This document shows positions 12,845 through 33,000 of a stretch of 64,000 nucleotides of DNA, piece after piece; the first letter of the stretch is position 1; every line of letters starts with the position of its first letter. The notes under the pieces are model-generated. The model did no database searches and was not told the origin of the DNA. It saw nothing but the letters and a program-made list of their open reading frames with translations. The position numbers and the translations under genes are program-made. Source of the stretch: Thamnaconus septentrionalis (taxonomy: Eukaryota; Chordata; Actinopteri; Tetraodontiformes; Monacanthidae); contig CM020511.1 in assembly GCA_009823395.1 (NCBI GenBank), positions 15,904,001 to 15,968,000 of the forward strand. Reading direction: 5' to 3'.

Positions 12845-13750
12845 AACCTTCCAAACCATTATTATGCTAACATTTGATTATAATCAGAGAAAAAAAACTA
12901 CATTTATGTCAGTGGGACATTCAAGTCAACGGCAAAGCATCCGGAAAAGTGACCCTTAAATGCTTCACCGCTTCCCTTCAGCTCCAAGGCTCTGTGGGGG
13001 GGGTGCAGAGTTTTCGAGGAGCACCTGCTGCTTCTGTGGGAAGAGACTCACCTCAGCACAAGAAGCCAGTGTGAACGAGCAGCCAGAAGAAACTGCCACT
13101 CCCATGTGGGAAGTTGATTTTGTGACTATAGCCACAGGAGGCGCCGCTCCGACATGGCAGTGGACAACCGACAGCGTTGCTCCAATGGTCCAGTGGTGCC
13201 CAGGGAGCCAACAGCAAGTTGGTGGACAAGCTTGGATGAAGTTGGACAGTTGGAGTGTTGTTGCCAGTTTTGTGCTGCCCTCATTTGCTAAACACGATCA
13301 TGCAAATCAATAATAAAAAAAGAAAAAATGCAGTCTTAGAAAAGTCCAAATCGTTGCAGATTGTTTTGTCAATAATAATTTCAACCCGACCTACCTCCTT
13401 ACAGTCCAGCAGCAACACGCTGACTGGGACTCGTCTGCAGCTGCAGGATGGCTGTGAATTAGAGATGAAGAGGCATCTATCGACGAGCACCTCGGCGACC
13501 TGTCTCAGGGCTCTGTGGCGCCTCCCTCACCCGGCCATTTGGCGCAGAGGATGGAAGGGGAGGGGGGGATATGGTGGAGTTGGTGGTAGGTGGGTGGGTG
13601 GGGGAGGGGGGTGGGACTCTTTTGATGGCTGCGGTCTCCCACCCGTGGCACCAGAACGCTGCACTGTCATGTCCCAGAAGCCCCGAAGAGCCCGAGCCAG
13701 TCTGACAAAACCGAGCTGTCACAGCGCGTCCACACTGAGGAGAGACATGA
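12845..13750. other. Noncoding stretch with G-rich run, no gene seen
   Basis: No exon is supportable. Positions 13,556-13,612 are strongly G-rich with repeated GGTGGG and GGGTGG steps, and could form quadruplex structure. The 233-codon open frame beginning at 13,255 runs into the CTGY repeat and owes its length to that repeat. Confidence 0.45.
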
Positions 13751-13751
13751 G

Positions 13752-13988
13752 GCTGTCTGTATGGCTGTCTGTCCGTCTGTATGGCTGTCTGTCTGCAGCT
13801 ATGTCTGCCTGCATGTTGGCCTGTCCATCTGTCTGCCTGCCTACCTGCCTGTCTATTTGCCTGTGTGTCCGTCCAGACGTCCGTCTGCCTGCCTGCCTGT
13901 CTAGCTGTCAGTCTACCTGCCTGCCTGCCTGTCTGTCTGTATGGCTGCCTGTCTGACTGCCTGCCTGCCTGCCTGCCAGTCTACCTGC
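13752..13988 (+). repeat. CTGT/CTGC (CTGY)n tetranucleotide repeat tract
   Basis: About 240 bp of degenerate tetranucleotides dominated by CTGT and CTGC, broken by ATGG, CCGT and CTAC variants. Because the unit is four bases, all three frames stay open for long stretches, producing Cys/Leu/Pro/Ser-rich false proteins. It lies just upstream of the CpG-rich region that precedes the Lifeguard gene. Confidence 0.9.
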
Positions 13989-14149
13989 CGTCCATCCTCT
14001 CTTCCCTCATTCCTTACACTCAGTGTCCCTCCTTTGTGTCCTCGCCTGGATCTCCACCTACAACCCTGCACGTCTGTGTCTTTCTTCCCACTTTTTTCCG
14101 TTAAGGAAAAAAAAAATAAAATTCTTCCTTGTTTGTCACCCCCCCACCG

Positions 14150-14520
14150 CCCCTACACTGCCCTCCAGCCACCCGTGCGGTTCACGCTCGCTGCTCCGCG
14201 CACACTGTGCTCCGCCTGGTGCGCAGCCGCTGTTTGGACAGCGGCGAGACAATCAGATGTGTGTTAAACGCATCTCCGCGCCGCGCCGCGCCGGGCTCCC
14301 GCACTGATTGGTGTGTCAACACGGGGCTGGATTTCACCCGCCCGCTCCGATGTGACTTTGTGTTGGTGGTGCGCGTTCAGACCCAGCTGAGACCTCATGA
14401 ATAGGTAAAAGCCGAGCTCGTCGGATTAGAGCTGCTGGCAAGTTGCGCGGCCCGTGTTGACTGACACGCGGATCTACAGGGAGCAGTGCGTGTGTGTGCG
14501 CGCGCGCGCGCGTGTGTTAA
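14150..14520 (+). promoter_or_regulatory. CpG-rich region, likely promoter of the Lifeguard-family gene
   Basis: CpG density rises sharply compared with the flanks (for example around 14,210-14,300), as in vertebrate CpG-island promoters. It ends in a short alternating CG/TG tract at about 14,488-14,516. It lies upstream of a likely noncoding exon that ends with a good donor at 14,672. The assignment to the downstream plus-strand gene is inference; no TATA box or start site is defined. Confidence 0.4.
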
Positions 14521-14672
14521 ATGTCTTCATCTATCTTTATTTTCTCCACTGCTCGAAAAAGACTCCCTGTAACTGCCATCTGCATCTGATCTGGAGAGGA
14601 AAGGGGGAGGGAGGGAAACCTTTCTTGAGTGGCACTTGCGTGACACCGGCGCACATCGCGTCACATGCACAG
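14521..14672 (+). other. Possible 5' noncoding exon of the Lifeguard-family gene
   Basis: The right limit is set by a CACAG|GTAGGT donor at 14,672/14,673, downstream of the CpG-rich region. The left limit is unknown. It has no coding capacity that joins in frame to the first coding exon. RNA evidence is needed to confirm it. Confidence 0.25.
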
Positions 14673-16080
14673 GTAGGTGTGTGACAGCTGCAGAGGGTTG
14701 GTGATGCTGGTTGTTGTGTGGGCACGCGCACAGCAGCAGCGACCGGGATGGGGTGGGGGAGCGTGGGGGGGGATGAAGGGATGGAGGAACGCAGACAAAT
14801 CACTGCAATGAGAAGATGCGGCGGCGGCAGCAGCTGCAGCACAGGAGACCAGTGCCCCCTAGTGTTTGCTCGGTGTTTGGCAGACGGTTTCTGTGCAGAC
14901 TGAGTCGGCGAGCGTCAGACAGAATTGCGTGTCTGCAGTGCATGTGTTGAATTGGGAGCTTGTTGCAAGTGCCTCTTTTTTACTGGTTTAAATGAACCTC
15001 ATGAAGCAAAACTCCCTTTGTGTGTGTGTGTGTGTGTATCTCTGTCCTGGCCGTCGAGTCGACCCTTGCAACACAATGGGGAATTCCTTTGTTATTTTTG
15101 TTTGCGAGCACCGTTCCAGATATCAGCCGTTATCTTGTCCTGTTGATGTCACCAAGGGCCACTGCCACATCTCCCAGGTTAGTGGCAACTCCAGGTTAGT
15201 GGCAGCCAGACGGCTGTTCAACCCCCTTAGACCAACATTTTACTGATTTATTTTTTATTTTGTCCCATTCCAAACCTGTGGAAGGGACAGTGGAGTGCCA
15301 GGTTAGAGCAGGAGTCTTGCAAACAAGGGCGGCTAAATATGCTGTTTTGTGGAGATCTGGAAAAAGTGGATAAATTGTCTGAGATTTTTCCGAAAAATGG
15401 GAAACATGGGACCTTTACAGTGGACATGGGACCTTTTAGTGTTGTTTTTTTGTTTCGTTTTTTTAGGTTCAATGGCTTCATTGTGGTGACATTCTGAGCA
15501 GTGGATGTGATTTTCTTGATCCCTTTCAGCGCCGCTGCTTCTTCTTTGAGAAGCACTGGGACCTTGCTGGCTCCCTTCACGCGTATTTCCAGCACCGCAC
15601 TCTCTTTATAGCTATTCTTTCCCGCTGTGATAAGATACCCATAATCCCACAGTGTAGGATGAATTGATGGCTTTCATCCTTTGCACAGCTCCCTCCCTCC
15701 CTCGCTCCCTCTCTCTCTGGACAGCTTCCAAAGCCAGGTTTCTGTCAATGTGTAACCAAAATGAGTCACTGTGGTCAGACTTTTTTATTGTTATTATCAA
15801 ACAGGGTGCCACCATGCGTCTGGGTATGTGTGTTTTTAATCCACATGCACATTTATATATATGTATATAAAGAGCTGCATGTTATTGGACTGTTAAAAGA
15901 ATGTAAAATCCTGCGAAAGTGTTAACAAGGTGTCTGTGCCGATCGGTACGAAGGATAAGAAGTTGAAAACAAGACTTGAAAAGAGAGAATGAGAGAACGA
16001 GAGCCAGTGTGGAGGAGTTAATGACATTTTAAAGAACTTCATCTGAACGTCTCATTGAGCTTAATGAGGGATACATCCTC
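14673..16080. other. Putative 5' intron of the Lifeguard-family gene, no coding exon seen
   Basis: Contains a G-rich patch (14,740-14,780), a short GT repeat (15,019-15,038) and TC-rich and AT-rich DNA. No exon is supportable. If transcription starts near 14.5 kb, this is a 5' untranslated-region intron. Confidence 0.3.
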
Positions 16081-16202
16081 GCCGCCGGGAACTAAAGTCC
16101 CGTCTCCGCGGGAGCTGCCTGATAGCAGGTAGACTTTGCCCCTGAACGGGAAGTTACGCTGCAGGAAGAGAAGCGGCACATTCCCGGGTCGTCGCAGCCA
16201 AG
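16081..16202 (+). other. Possible alternative or second 5' noncoding exon
   Basis: A locally CpG-rich segment ends at GCAGCCAAG|GTAAGG, a strong donor at 16,202/16,203. It precedes the acceptor at 17,145 that opens the exon with the start codon. The left boundary is a guess. It could be an alternative first exon. Confidence 0.3.
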
Positions 16203-16548
16203 GTAAGGAGACTCTCTCCGGGCCGGCCGCGATCTGAATTTCAACTAATTGATTAATGTGAGAGGGGACTTGAAGGCCGGGTGGGAACTGGAGGGTTCGT
16301 TTGAAGGTCTGGGGGAGAAAAAAACACGGCGAGGCCCCCTTTTTTGTCTAAAGCGCGCCATTCATCACACCTGACAGGGATGTTTGAGTCTGACTGGCTA
16401 AAGGGGGAAAACGAAACAAAGTCCACTGTTGTGGACTGTTCTTGTCAAATATTGAAACCTATGGGGGGGTGAGGGGGTTGTTTGTTTTTTAAAGATCATC
16501 ACCATAAATATGGGGTTTGTGCAGGGAAGTCAGAATATGACTGACTGC

Positions 16549-16549
<1 letters not shown>

Positions 16550-16591
<42 letters not shown>
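16550..16591 (+). repeat. (CA)n microsatellite
   Basis: About 21 uninterrupted CA units in the intron upstream of the first coding exon of the Lifeguard gene. Confidence 0.95.
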
Positions 16592-16593
<2 letters not shown>

Positions 16594-17185
16594 TATGAGG
16601 GTGCCACCAGTTCAAAAGTCATCTTATTATCTAATAACATGGTGTACATCCTGTATAAACTGTAACTGGTTTCGTCACTGAATCTTCACTGTGAGAACTC
16701 ACCCATGGTTCTCACCTTCCTCGCCGCCGCTTTTAAATCCCTCTGAATTGGTCAGTTTTAACCACGATGGCTTCATTTCTATGATGTTTACTAAATCTGT
16801 GTGCCACTCACTCTGCCTCCTCTCCCCCACTTCCTCACCCTCAACCTGATGACAGCCTCCTCGGGGATCAATTAACCACGACCTATTTGCCTGCTAAATG
16901 TACATACAGCCGTGTCAAACGAGGGAGGGGGGCTCCAGGCCACAATTACAAACGTCGGTGTCTGACGGCCCTCGGTGTCTGTGTGATGCCGCATCACTTT
17001 ATAATTACCCATTAATTACCGCCTCCTCCTCTCCCCCAGACCGACCCCGCCAATTTAACACCGCTTCTGTTGTGTTGCTGTGACCTCAGCCCCACCCAAA
17101 ACTCTCTGACAATCTTTTTTCTCCCTCTTTCGTCAAAACTCGCAGCCTCGGTGGGTCACAGGAGACGAGTTCACTTTGCCGCGGG

Positions 17186-26049
<8,864 letters not shown>

Positions 26050-26289
26050 CACCGAGGCCCGCTTCAAAGCTCTGGTACCGGTGTGGCTGGTACCCACAAA
26101 TTTATCAGCTGAGTAAAAGTGTTTATAAACTGTCATGTGCTAATCTGAATCTTCACTGATATGTAGAGATATGTATTTATACTTTGATCCCGCAAATTTG
26201 CGTGCTTTATATTGACATCAATACAGTGGCTGTTAGTGTAACGATGATGTGAGGGAAGGAGGGTCAGAGGGATGGAGGGGATAAACCCC

Positions 26290-26295
26290 ATTAAA
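26290..26295 (+). terminator. Candidate polyadenylation signal of the Lifeguard gene
   Basis: ATTAAA lies about 240 bases after the stop codon; another ATTAAA is at 26,357-26,362. Either would end the transcript before the converging ankib1 transcript's likely end. Not confirmed by RNA. Confidence 0.3.
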
Positions 26296-26384
26296 GGGTG
26301 CAAGCACTCCCATGAAAGCTGTTCAACTTCTTGCTCTCAAAAATATGAACACACACATTAAATCTCAACACTTCTGTTTTGTTT

Positions 26385-26390
26385 TTTATT
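26385..26390 (-). terminator. Candidate polyadenylation signal of ankib1
   Basis: TTTATT on the plus strand is AATAAA on the minus strand, giving ankib1 a 3' untranslated region of about 2.85 kb. It lies within 100 bases of the candidate end of the converging Lifeguard gene. Confidence 0.4.
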
Positions 26391-29231
26391 GGCGTCACAC
26401 ATCAACCGTTTTTTCATATAAAGAGGGAATGTATCAAGTATAGACTATGAAAGTGCAAATAGCATTTCAAGGATTAGTTACTTTACAATAGAAAATCTCA
26501 ATGACTTACAAAATGTTATATGCCATTTCTTTCTTCTTCTTTTTTCTCTTCCTTTTTCTTAAATAAATCAACCGGACATTTAGACTGAAGTACAAATTCA
26601 ATTCCGACTGTTACATGAAAGAGGGCAATACACCACAGATCAGCCATTACATAAAAAAAGGAGAAAAGAAAAACTCCCACTCGGATGACTAATGAAGTGG
26701 ATGACATTAAGGAGAAATGTCATGTATCTCATGCGGCTCATTGGTGGTTTTAATGCTGTGGCTGATCGGTGCTACGTGTCCAATGTTAAGCCCACTTGCA
26801 TGAACCGAGGTCCACTAACCAATATGGCACACAGTTACACAACTTCAACACACCTTTCAGAGTAATCGCTATTTTCAGCTTTAATGTGGCTCTATGTTTC
26901 TGCTATAAACAAAAAAAAGGTCTCTATTTTTTTCTAAACTTCAGTGGAGAAACTGTCTCGTGTCCTGAAGGTCGAACACTTTCCTTTCAAATCTGCCTTT
27001 AAAAAACGAAAAAGAAAACCTAAGACATACCTACTTCATATTGCAACTGCTCTCCATTTTAGTGTCTTCTGCTTAGATGTATGATAAACATATAGTAGGT
27101 CAACTCAGTCAAATCAGTTTTTGTTTTTTTACCTGCACAGGAATTAAAATTAAAACCCCCTGTTGTTTCTTAAAGCATCCAAAAATACGATGCGTTCCCC
27201 TGTATCCCGATTTCTACAAAAATATAATAGTGTCACCTATTGTAATAATATTACTGGAGCCGACAAAAAAAGCCTCGTGCTACATTACAACGTTTTGACG
27301 GAGGACACAAAGGGTGGCCCTCACGTTCGCACGCGTTGAGTCGGTCGACGTCATGAGTGGAGGAAAAGAAGAAGAAGAAGAAGAAGAATCCTTTTAAGGT
27401 TACGGGTGTTTTTTTTGTGTGTGTACAACGTGAAGTTAGCACTCATAGAGATGTGTAATGTAAAACGATGGTGATGGACGTTAAAGGCACTGTTGTGTCT
27501 GAGCGTGGGTGGAGACGCCGCTTTTAAAAACTTGGACCCCCCACGCGTGTTTTTCTGTTTGTTTGCTTGTTTTTTAAATGTGAAAGACATTCATGAGTTC
27601 CAACAAGGTCGTCTGCAGCTGGGGGGATGGGGGTGGGGGTGTCGACTGCAGAGCTCCACTAACCCCAAAGGGTGATCATGACGACTGTGGGGGGATGGAG
27701 TGTGGGGGCTTATGGGGCCTTTCTGTATGACTTGCAGAAATACCTGGATGTGATCGCCTGATTGTCCTCCTCCGTGGCCTTGGCCTGCGGAGTACAAACA
27801 AGGCGTCTCGCTCAGACGCTGATTTAAAAAAATTAAAAGCCCCTCGTGCCACAATGGAATTGAAAAAAAATAGCTGAAGTGAATGACACCACCCCGCCTC
27901 ACCCACCCACCCCCACCCCCACCCCAGAGGCCCTTCGAGTCACTTATCGGGAGCAAGAAGACATTTCCCAGTGAAAGGTCCGCCGAGGACGGGACGTCAT
28001 TAGTGGCAGTCAATTTAAAAGGCTCTTTAGTCGCTCCTTACAACTTCTTATTTGAGTGATAAATCTCCATTGTGCCGCATTAATGTGTCACGTAATGGCA
28101 GACACCTGCTGTTTTAAATGACGTTTAAAGGTCTCATATTCACTTGGCCGGAGTTTTCATCCAGTCAGTGAAGACCCCCCCAGAAATTGAGGACGTACCT
28201 TGGGTTCTTTTTTTTTTGTTTTTGTTTTTTTTTTGGGGTGGGAGCGGTGTCATTCACTTCAGCTATTTCTTTTTTCAATTCCATTGTGGCATCCCTTTGT
28301 GACATCACAAAGGGATGCTAAAAGAACAAGGTATTGACACCAACTTGTCGGCACATTTATAGAATTAAGACGGCCGCCTTGTGGGATAACTGATTGATCT
28401 GGAGTCTGAAATGAATGATGGCAATCTGAAATCAGCATATGGGACCTTTAAACAGTTCAGCATTCAGGCAGCCCCCCCCAAGACTTTGAAATCCCAGCGA
28501 GGCTTCAAATTTTCACATTAAACGAGAGCTGAAGTGTTCTGATTGCTATAGCAGGCACAATCTGCTTTGAAAGAAAAATCCACTTGGTGACTGCAAATTG
28601 TGCTTTGTTGGTCAGTATTTGGCACCTCAAAAAGTAGGGAGGGAGAGAGAGAAAGAGAGTGAGAGAGAGAGACGGGGTGAGGATTTCATCCCCCAGACTA
28701 ATAGGCGGAGCAAAGTTTTCTTCTGCTTCTATATACAGTTTACCAAACCTCCCTCGTGTCAGATTTAGGGTACATACAGTAGGCGTACATACTTCAGTGG
28801 AAAAAAAAAATGCAACCTAACTATGAAAAAATATTCCACTTTCGTAAAAACGCAGCTTCGTTCTGTTTCTATCAGCACAGACTTGTTTCGCCGAGTGAAT
28901 GAATGAGAGCTATCCTTCAGTTAGTGGTTTCTCTGCTGGAGGGCTGGTTGTTGGGCAGTAGAACAATACTGTAAACACATGAAACACGTCACACTGCAGT
29001 GCTCGACTACGTCTAAATACCCCCCGCCCCCTCCCTACCCGAAGCCCCTCCCCTACCCCTGAAAACATTCCTCTAACCTGCACCTTCCAGCTCAGCGGCT
29101 ACTTCGCACATCGTCTCTGCCCTCTTCCACTCTTCCCTCCTTCTTTTTTGGCCTTTTTTAAGAAGGGGTAAAAAAAATAATAAACTTAAAAAACCTTCCC
29201 GTCCGTCTGGCGCCTCACTGCGCTCTTCACA
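26391..29231 (-). other. ankib1: Likely long 3' untranslated region of ankib1
   Basis: No coding exon on either strand. Local features include a GAA run (27,364-27,388), C-rich and G-rich patches (27,620-27,700, 27,900-27,927) and a GA-rich run (28,638-28,672). The segment CACTTCAGCTATTT with TTTCAATTCCATTGTGGCA at about 28,255-28,290 is answered in reverse complement at about 27,848-27,885, so the two could pair. The assignment as 3' untranslated region rests on position and the polyadenylation signal. Confidence 0.45.
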
Positions 29232-30085
29232 TCACACCAAGTGCACTTGGTCCTCCCACTCGGACGAGCTGGTGCTGGGCAGCTGGTCGGACACCGAGTC
29301 GCACCGGGGCGTGTCGACGTGGCAGACCTTGCCCGCTTTTGCCCGTTCGCTCCCGTCTCCGCCCGCCTCCAGGGCGGCGACGTACGGCCGGGCCACGGCC
29401 TCCAGGCCCGCCAGGTCCAGCTGGGTGGGCCTGTCGGGCGCCGCCCGCTCCTTCTCCTCCGGCGCCCCGTGGAGAGAGTGGAACTGGCCTTCGTTGGACG
29501 ACGCCTGCTGGGTTTTCCGCCGTCCCCTCCCCCACCCACGCCCACCAGGTCCAAGTCAGTCTCGGAGGAGGCGGAGGGCACCAGGGTGACGCCCTGCGGG
29601 TTCATGTCGTGGAACCAGGCCATGATGTTGCCCAGCAGGTTGGCGTTGGCCGCCGCCGCCGCGTTGGCCGAAGACTGCTCGGCGGAGTCGACGGTGTCGC
29701 TGGAGGAGGAGAAGATGCCCGTGGACGAGGTGCTGCCCCCGGGGGCCACCGGGATGGGCGCCGAGGCCTTGTGGCTCCAGTGCTGAGCGGAGGTGGTGAC
29801 GCCGGCGGCGGTGGCGGAGTACTGGCTGCAGGCGTTGACGGCGCCCAGCCGGGCCAGGCTGTCGCCCAGCTCCAGCAGCTCCGAGCTGCTGAGGGAAGCC
29901 CGGTGGAGGATCTCCACGGCCGAGGGGCCCTGGTCCAGCCGCGAGGGCAGGGAGGTGCCGATGGCGCCCAGCGAGGCCTCGCTGGCGAGGACGTCGGAGT
30001 CGCTTCCCGCCAGACCCGAGTCCTGCAGCGACAGCTGGATGGCCAAGAGGATGTTGGGGTCGTCGTCATCCAGAGAGCCCAGACC
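29232..30085 (-). CDS. ankib1: ankib1 last coding exon, with apparent frameshift
   Basis: The acceptor GTCACAG precedes [11 protein letters not shown] at 30,085. The first part encodes the ubiquitin-interacting motif, [32 protein letters not shown] and [16 protein letters not shown], all as in vertebrate ANKIB1. The family's C-terminus ([12 protein letters not shown] then stop at 29,234-29,232) lies in another frame. That frame is good from about 29,515 downwards ([14 protein letters not shown]...). The switch falls in the G-rich run near 29,520-29,545. The exon is 854 bases; 855 would restore the frame, so one base is probably missing. The exon is far more GC-rich than its surroundings. Confidence 0.85.
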
Positions 30086-33000
30086 CTGTGACGGGATGTC
30101 AAAAGTCACATACCAAAGATCCAAACATGGATTAACAGCTTTCGTTCAAACAGACTTAGGTTTTTCTTATGTATTTTTGTTTAAAGGAAATATATAAATC
30201 CATTCAAAATCAAAGACAAAGATAATGATCATAATTGACCTAAAAATCTAAATTGCTTGAGCTAATTGCTAATAGTTCGCAAAGTGAGACTAATGAGTAA
30301 AATCTGCCGTTCAGTTGAATATTAGCAGTGAGATGATCTGAAACCTCGTCATGATTTTCTGGACATCCACAGAGGTCTAATAATTCTCTTATGTTAATGA
30401 TCGTATCTCCTTAATAAAGCCTGAAATTTTGGATTATTATTTTCTTCCTCCAGAATTTTTACTTTTATTCTGAACTCCTGATTCACTGACCCTTAGGCTT
30501 GACTCAATGGATCATTAGATTTGGGTCAGTCATGATAAGGGCCAGTTAGGATGCAACCGAGTGCAAAAGTACAAAAGCCTCTAATTGCTAACAAGGACTA
30601 TGGGGAAAAGAAGAAAAGAAAATCTTCAAATTTTGTAATTATTCAGCTGACCAAGTGTTTGAAAAAGTGAGGACTCACCCTCAGAGGACCTCTGCGTCCT
30701 CCACCTTCCTGCGTGTCTTTGTAAGAGAAGCACAAAAACAACCAGTCAAATGATGCCGTTTAATTACTTGCAAAGACATCTGGCCCGTCGTCATTCAAGC
30801 ATTTTTTCCCCCCTCATTTGACATTGGAGCACAAAAAGCCGTCCGACAAAGTCGCCAGTCTTCGACAATGTCCCGGATAATTTTCAAAATTCACTTTCAG
30901 CAATCAATTTATCCTTGACACATCGGAAGCCATTAGCTGTGCTTCAGAACTGCAATCGCTGTTCATTTTTCACTCAGCGCGGCCGGAAAACAAAGCGCAT
31001 CTCTGATGGCCGAGAGTGATGGATTAGAAATATTGGCTTCTTAAGCTCGAGCGTTTGTGACTTTCAGTGCCCTAATTTTGCCTCGCATAAATCAATGTAA
31101 ACTGAACAGGACGGATGACGGGATCGATAGAGATTAATTTAATGGAAATGAGTTATTTTATCAGAGAGTAGGAGACTCGGTAATTACACTGACGGAGAAC
31201 GACTTCGTGTTATTTTTCATGTTTTCCACCCACATAAATCACACTGATTGCATCTGTCCTCACCTCAACAGCTGACTGCAATTAGTGCACACTAATTTTG
31301 TAACATATTTTACAAAATCTAATGTTAAATCACACCAGTCGGGTAGAAACTATAGCTTTAAATCGTCAACGTGTGGTTCATTGTCTCTTGAAATGCTGAA
31401 AAAAAAACTCTAATCAAAAATGAGTCCAGGGTACCTGAGGTGTTGTCACTGGGGTCATCTGGGTCAGGTGTGTTGCTCCGGAGACTGGACATGTCTCCTC
31501 GCCTCCGCTGCCTGTGTCTTCGTCTGTACTGGAACTCTGCATACTCCTTACAATGCACAACACAATGTGTCATTAAAAACCAAACAACCACATTCCCGTT
31601 TTGGGGGGTTTACATATGTATTTATTTATCTATTTATTAGTTTACTTATTTATTGATGCTTGAGTTCAGCAAATTTTAGAAATATTGCTCAGACTTCGAC
31701 TAAGGCAAACTTTTGGTTCCCTCAGAGGAACGTTTGCCAATCTAAAAGCCGGCTAAAAGTAGAGATGTCATCAGAGTGAAGGAGGGAAAAAAAACACCAA
31801 CGTATGATTACTGTAATTATACTGACATATATGATGATAGCCTAGAGCTGTTTTTTTTATAGTACGCCGTGATTGCAGAAGACGTTATGGAATGAAGTAG
31901 TATTAGAATTTGTCCAGACGGTCATATACTGAATATTATAGCTAGACTGTGTTTATCTATTTATAACCTATTATATATATAACACAGTACTGCGACACTT
32001 GACTTACCCCCCAGGGATCAATAAAGTATCATCTAATCTAAGTGCTAACCAGAAAAAAAAAAACTTCTTTCAATCCTACTGCCAGCACCAAGGTCTAATA
32101 AAACTAATGATACAAACTAAATTGAACTCAACATTCTCTATTGATTTGCCCCACGCATTTTGGAAGTCATGAGTTTACATTTACGCTATTAAAAGCCTGC
32201 CAATGGAACTCGCTATATTACTTTTTTTTATTATCATAATTTATTACCTTTTAAATCTATAAATAGCCCTGAGGGAGTGTTCAGTTGGCAAAGTACTAAC
32301 CAGAATACTGTGTCTGTACTTTAAGAACTTACGTCTTAAAAACATAAAGTGACTTGACAAGATCTGTTTGATCATCAAGGGGGCAATTTTTATGCAATTT
32401 AAAACACAAAAAATAATCTTGCTGCCGGCTGCCCAAATCCAGAGAGAGAGAAGTAAAATGTGGAGCCGCAATGAGAATGTATTGCAAGGTCGAGAGAGAA
32501 AATTAGCCCCCTGTCCTCTCAAGCAGGTGGCCATAATCATCATAATTTTGTGATCTCAACGGCACAGTGTTTCTTTAGCTATTGAAAAAAATGTTCACCT
32601 TTGGATGACATAGCTTTGAGTATGACAAATATGCATGTGAATCTGCAAAAGGACCTTTAATGCCGTACAATGAATTTGTGAAAGTGCATCGTTGAAAGTA
32701 AAAATATGGTCAAATATTTCATTATATTCCTAAAAAAAAATGTATTTGCGGACAAGCTACCACATGATGGTTTCCAGTATGTAAAGTGTGTAAATAAGAA
32801 AATCATCACATTAAGTCTGTTCCGACAAATCCAATTCTCCACAGTGGCTTTTTTATGCAGTAAAGTTATTTATTCCTGAAGTAAACAAAAAAGCGAGAAT
32901 GAGAATGAATTGTGCTGAAGAGGCAGAGGAGAAGAGTTTCTTTAAAAAAAATCATTTATCCCACTGGCAGCCTGATCCTGTCATTTGTTTACCCGTCAAC

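Noticed and set aside
13255..13956. Long plus-strand open frame (233 codons)
   Set aside because: Its second half is the CTGY repeat, which keeps all frames open; no domain, splice sites or conservation signal.
27591..28013. Minus-strand open frame (140 codons) as a gene
   Set aside because: Gly/His/Pro-rich low-complexity translation inside the likely ankib1 3' untranslated region, with no family resemblance.
29227..29535. Second minus-strand frame in the last ankib1 exon as a separate gene
   Set aside because: It starts on a non-ATG codon in the G-rich run and does not end in the conserved C-terminus; the true C-terminus is in the third frame.
29339..30091. Plus-strand open frame of 250 codons
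   Set aside because: It is antisense to the GC-rich last exon of ankib1, which is clearly the coding strand; Gly/Arg/Pro-rich translation is typical of a shadow frame.
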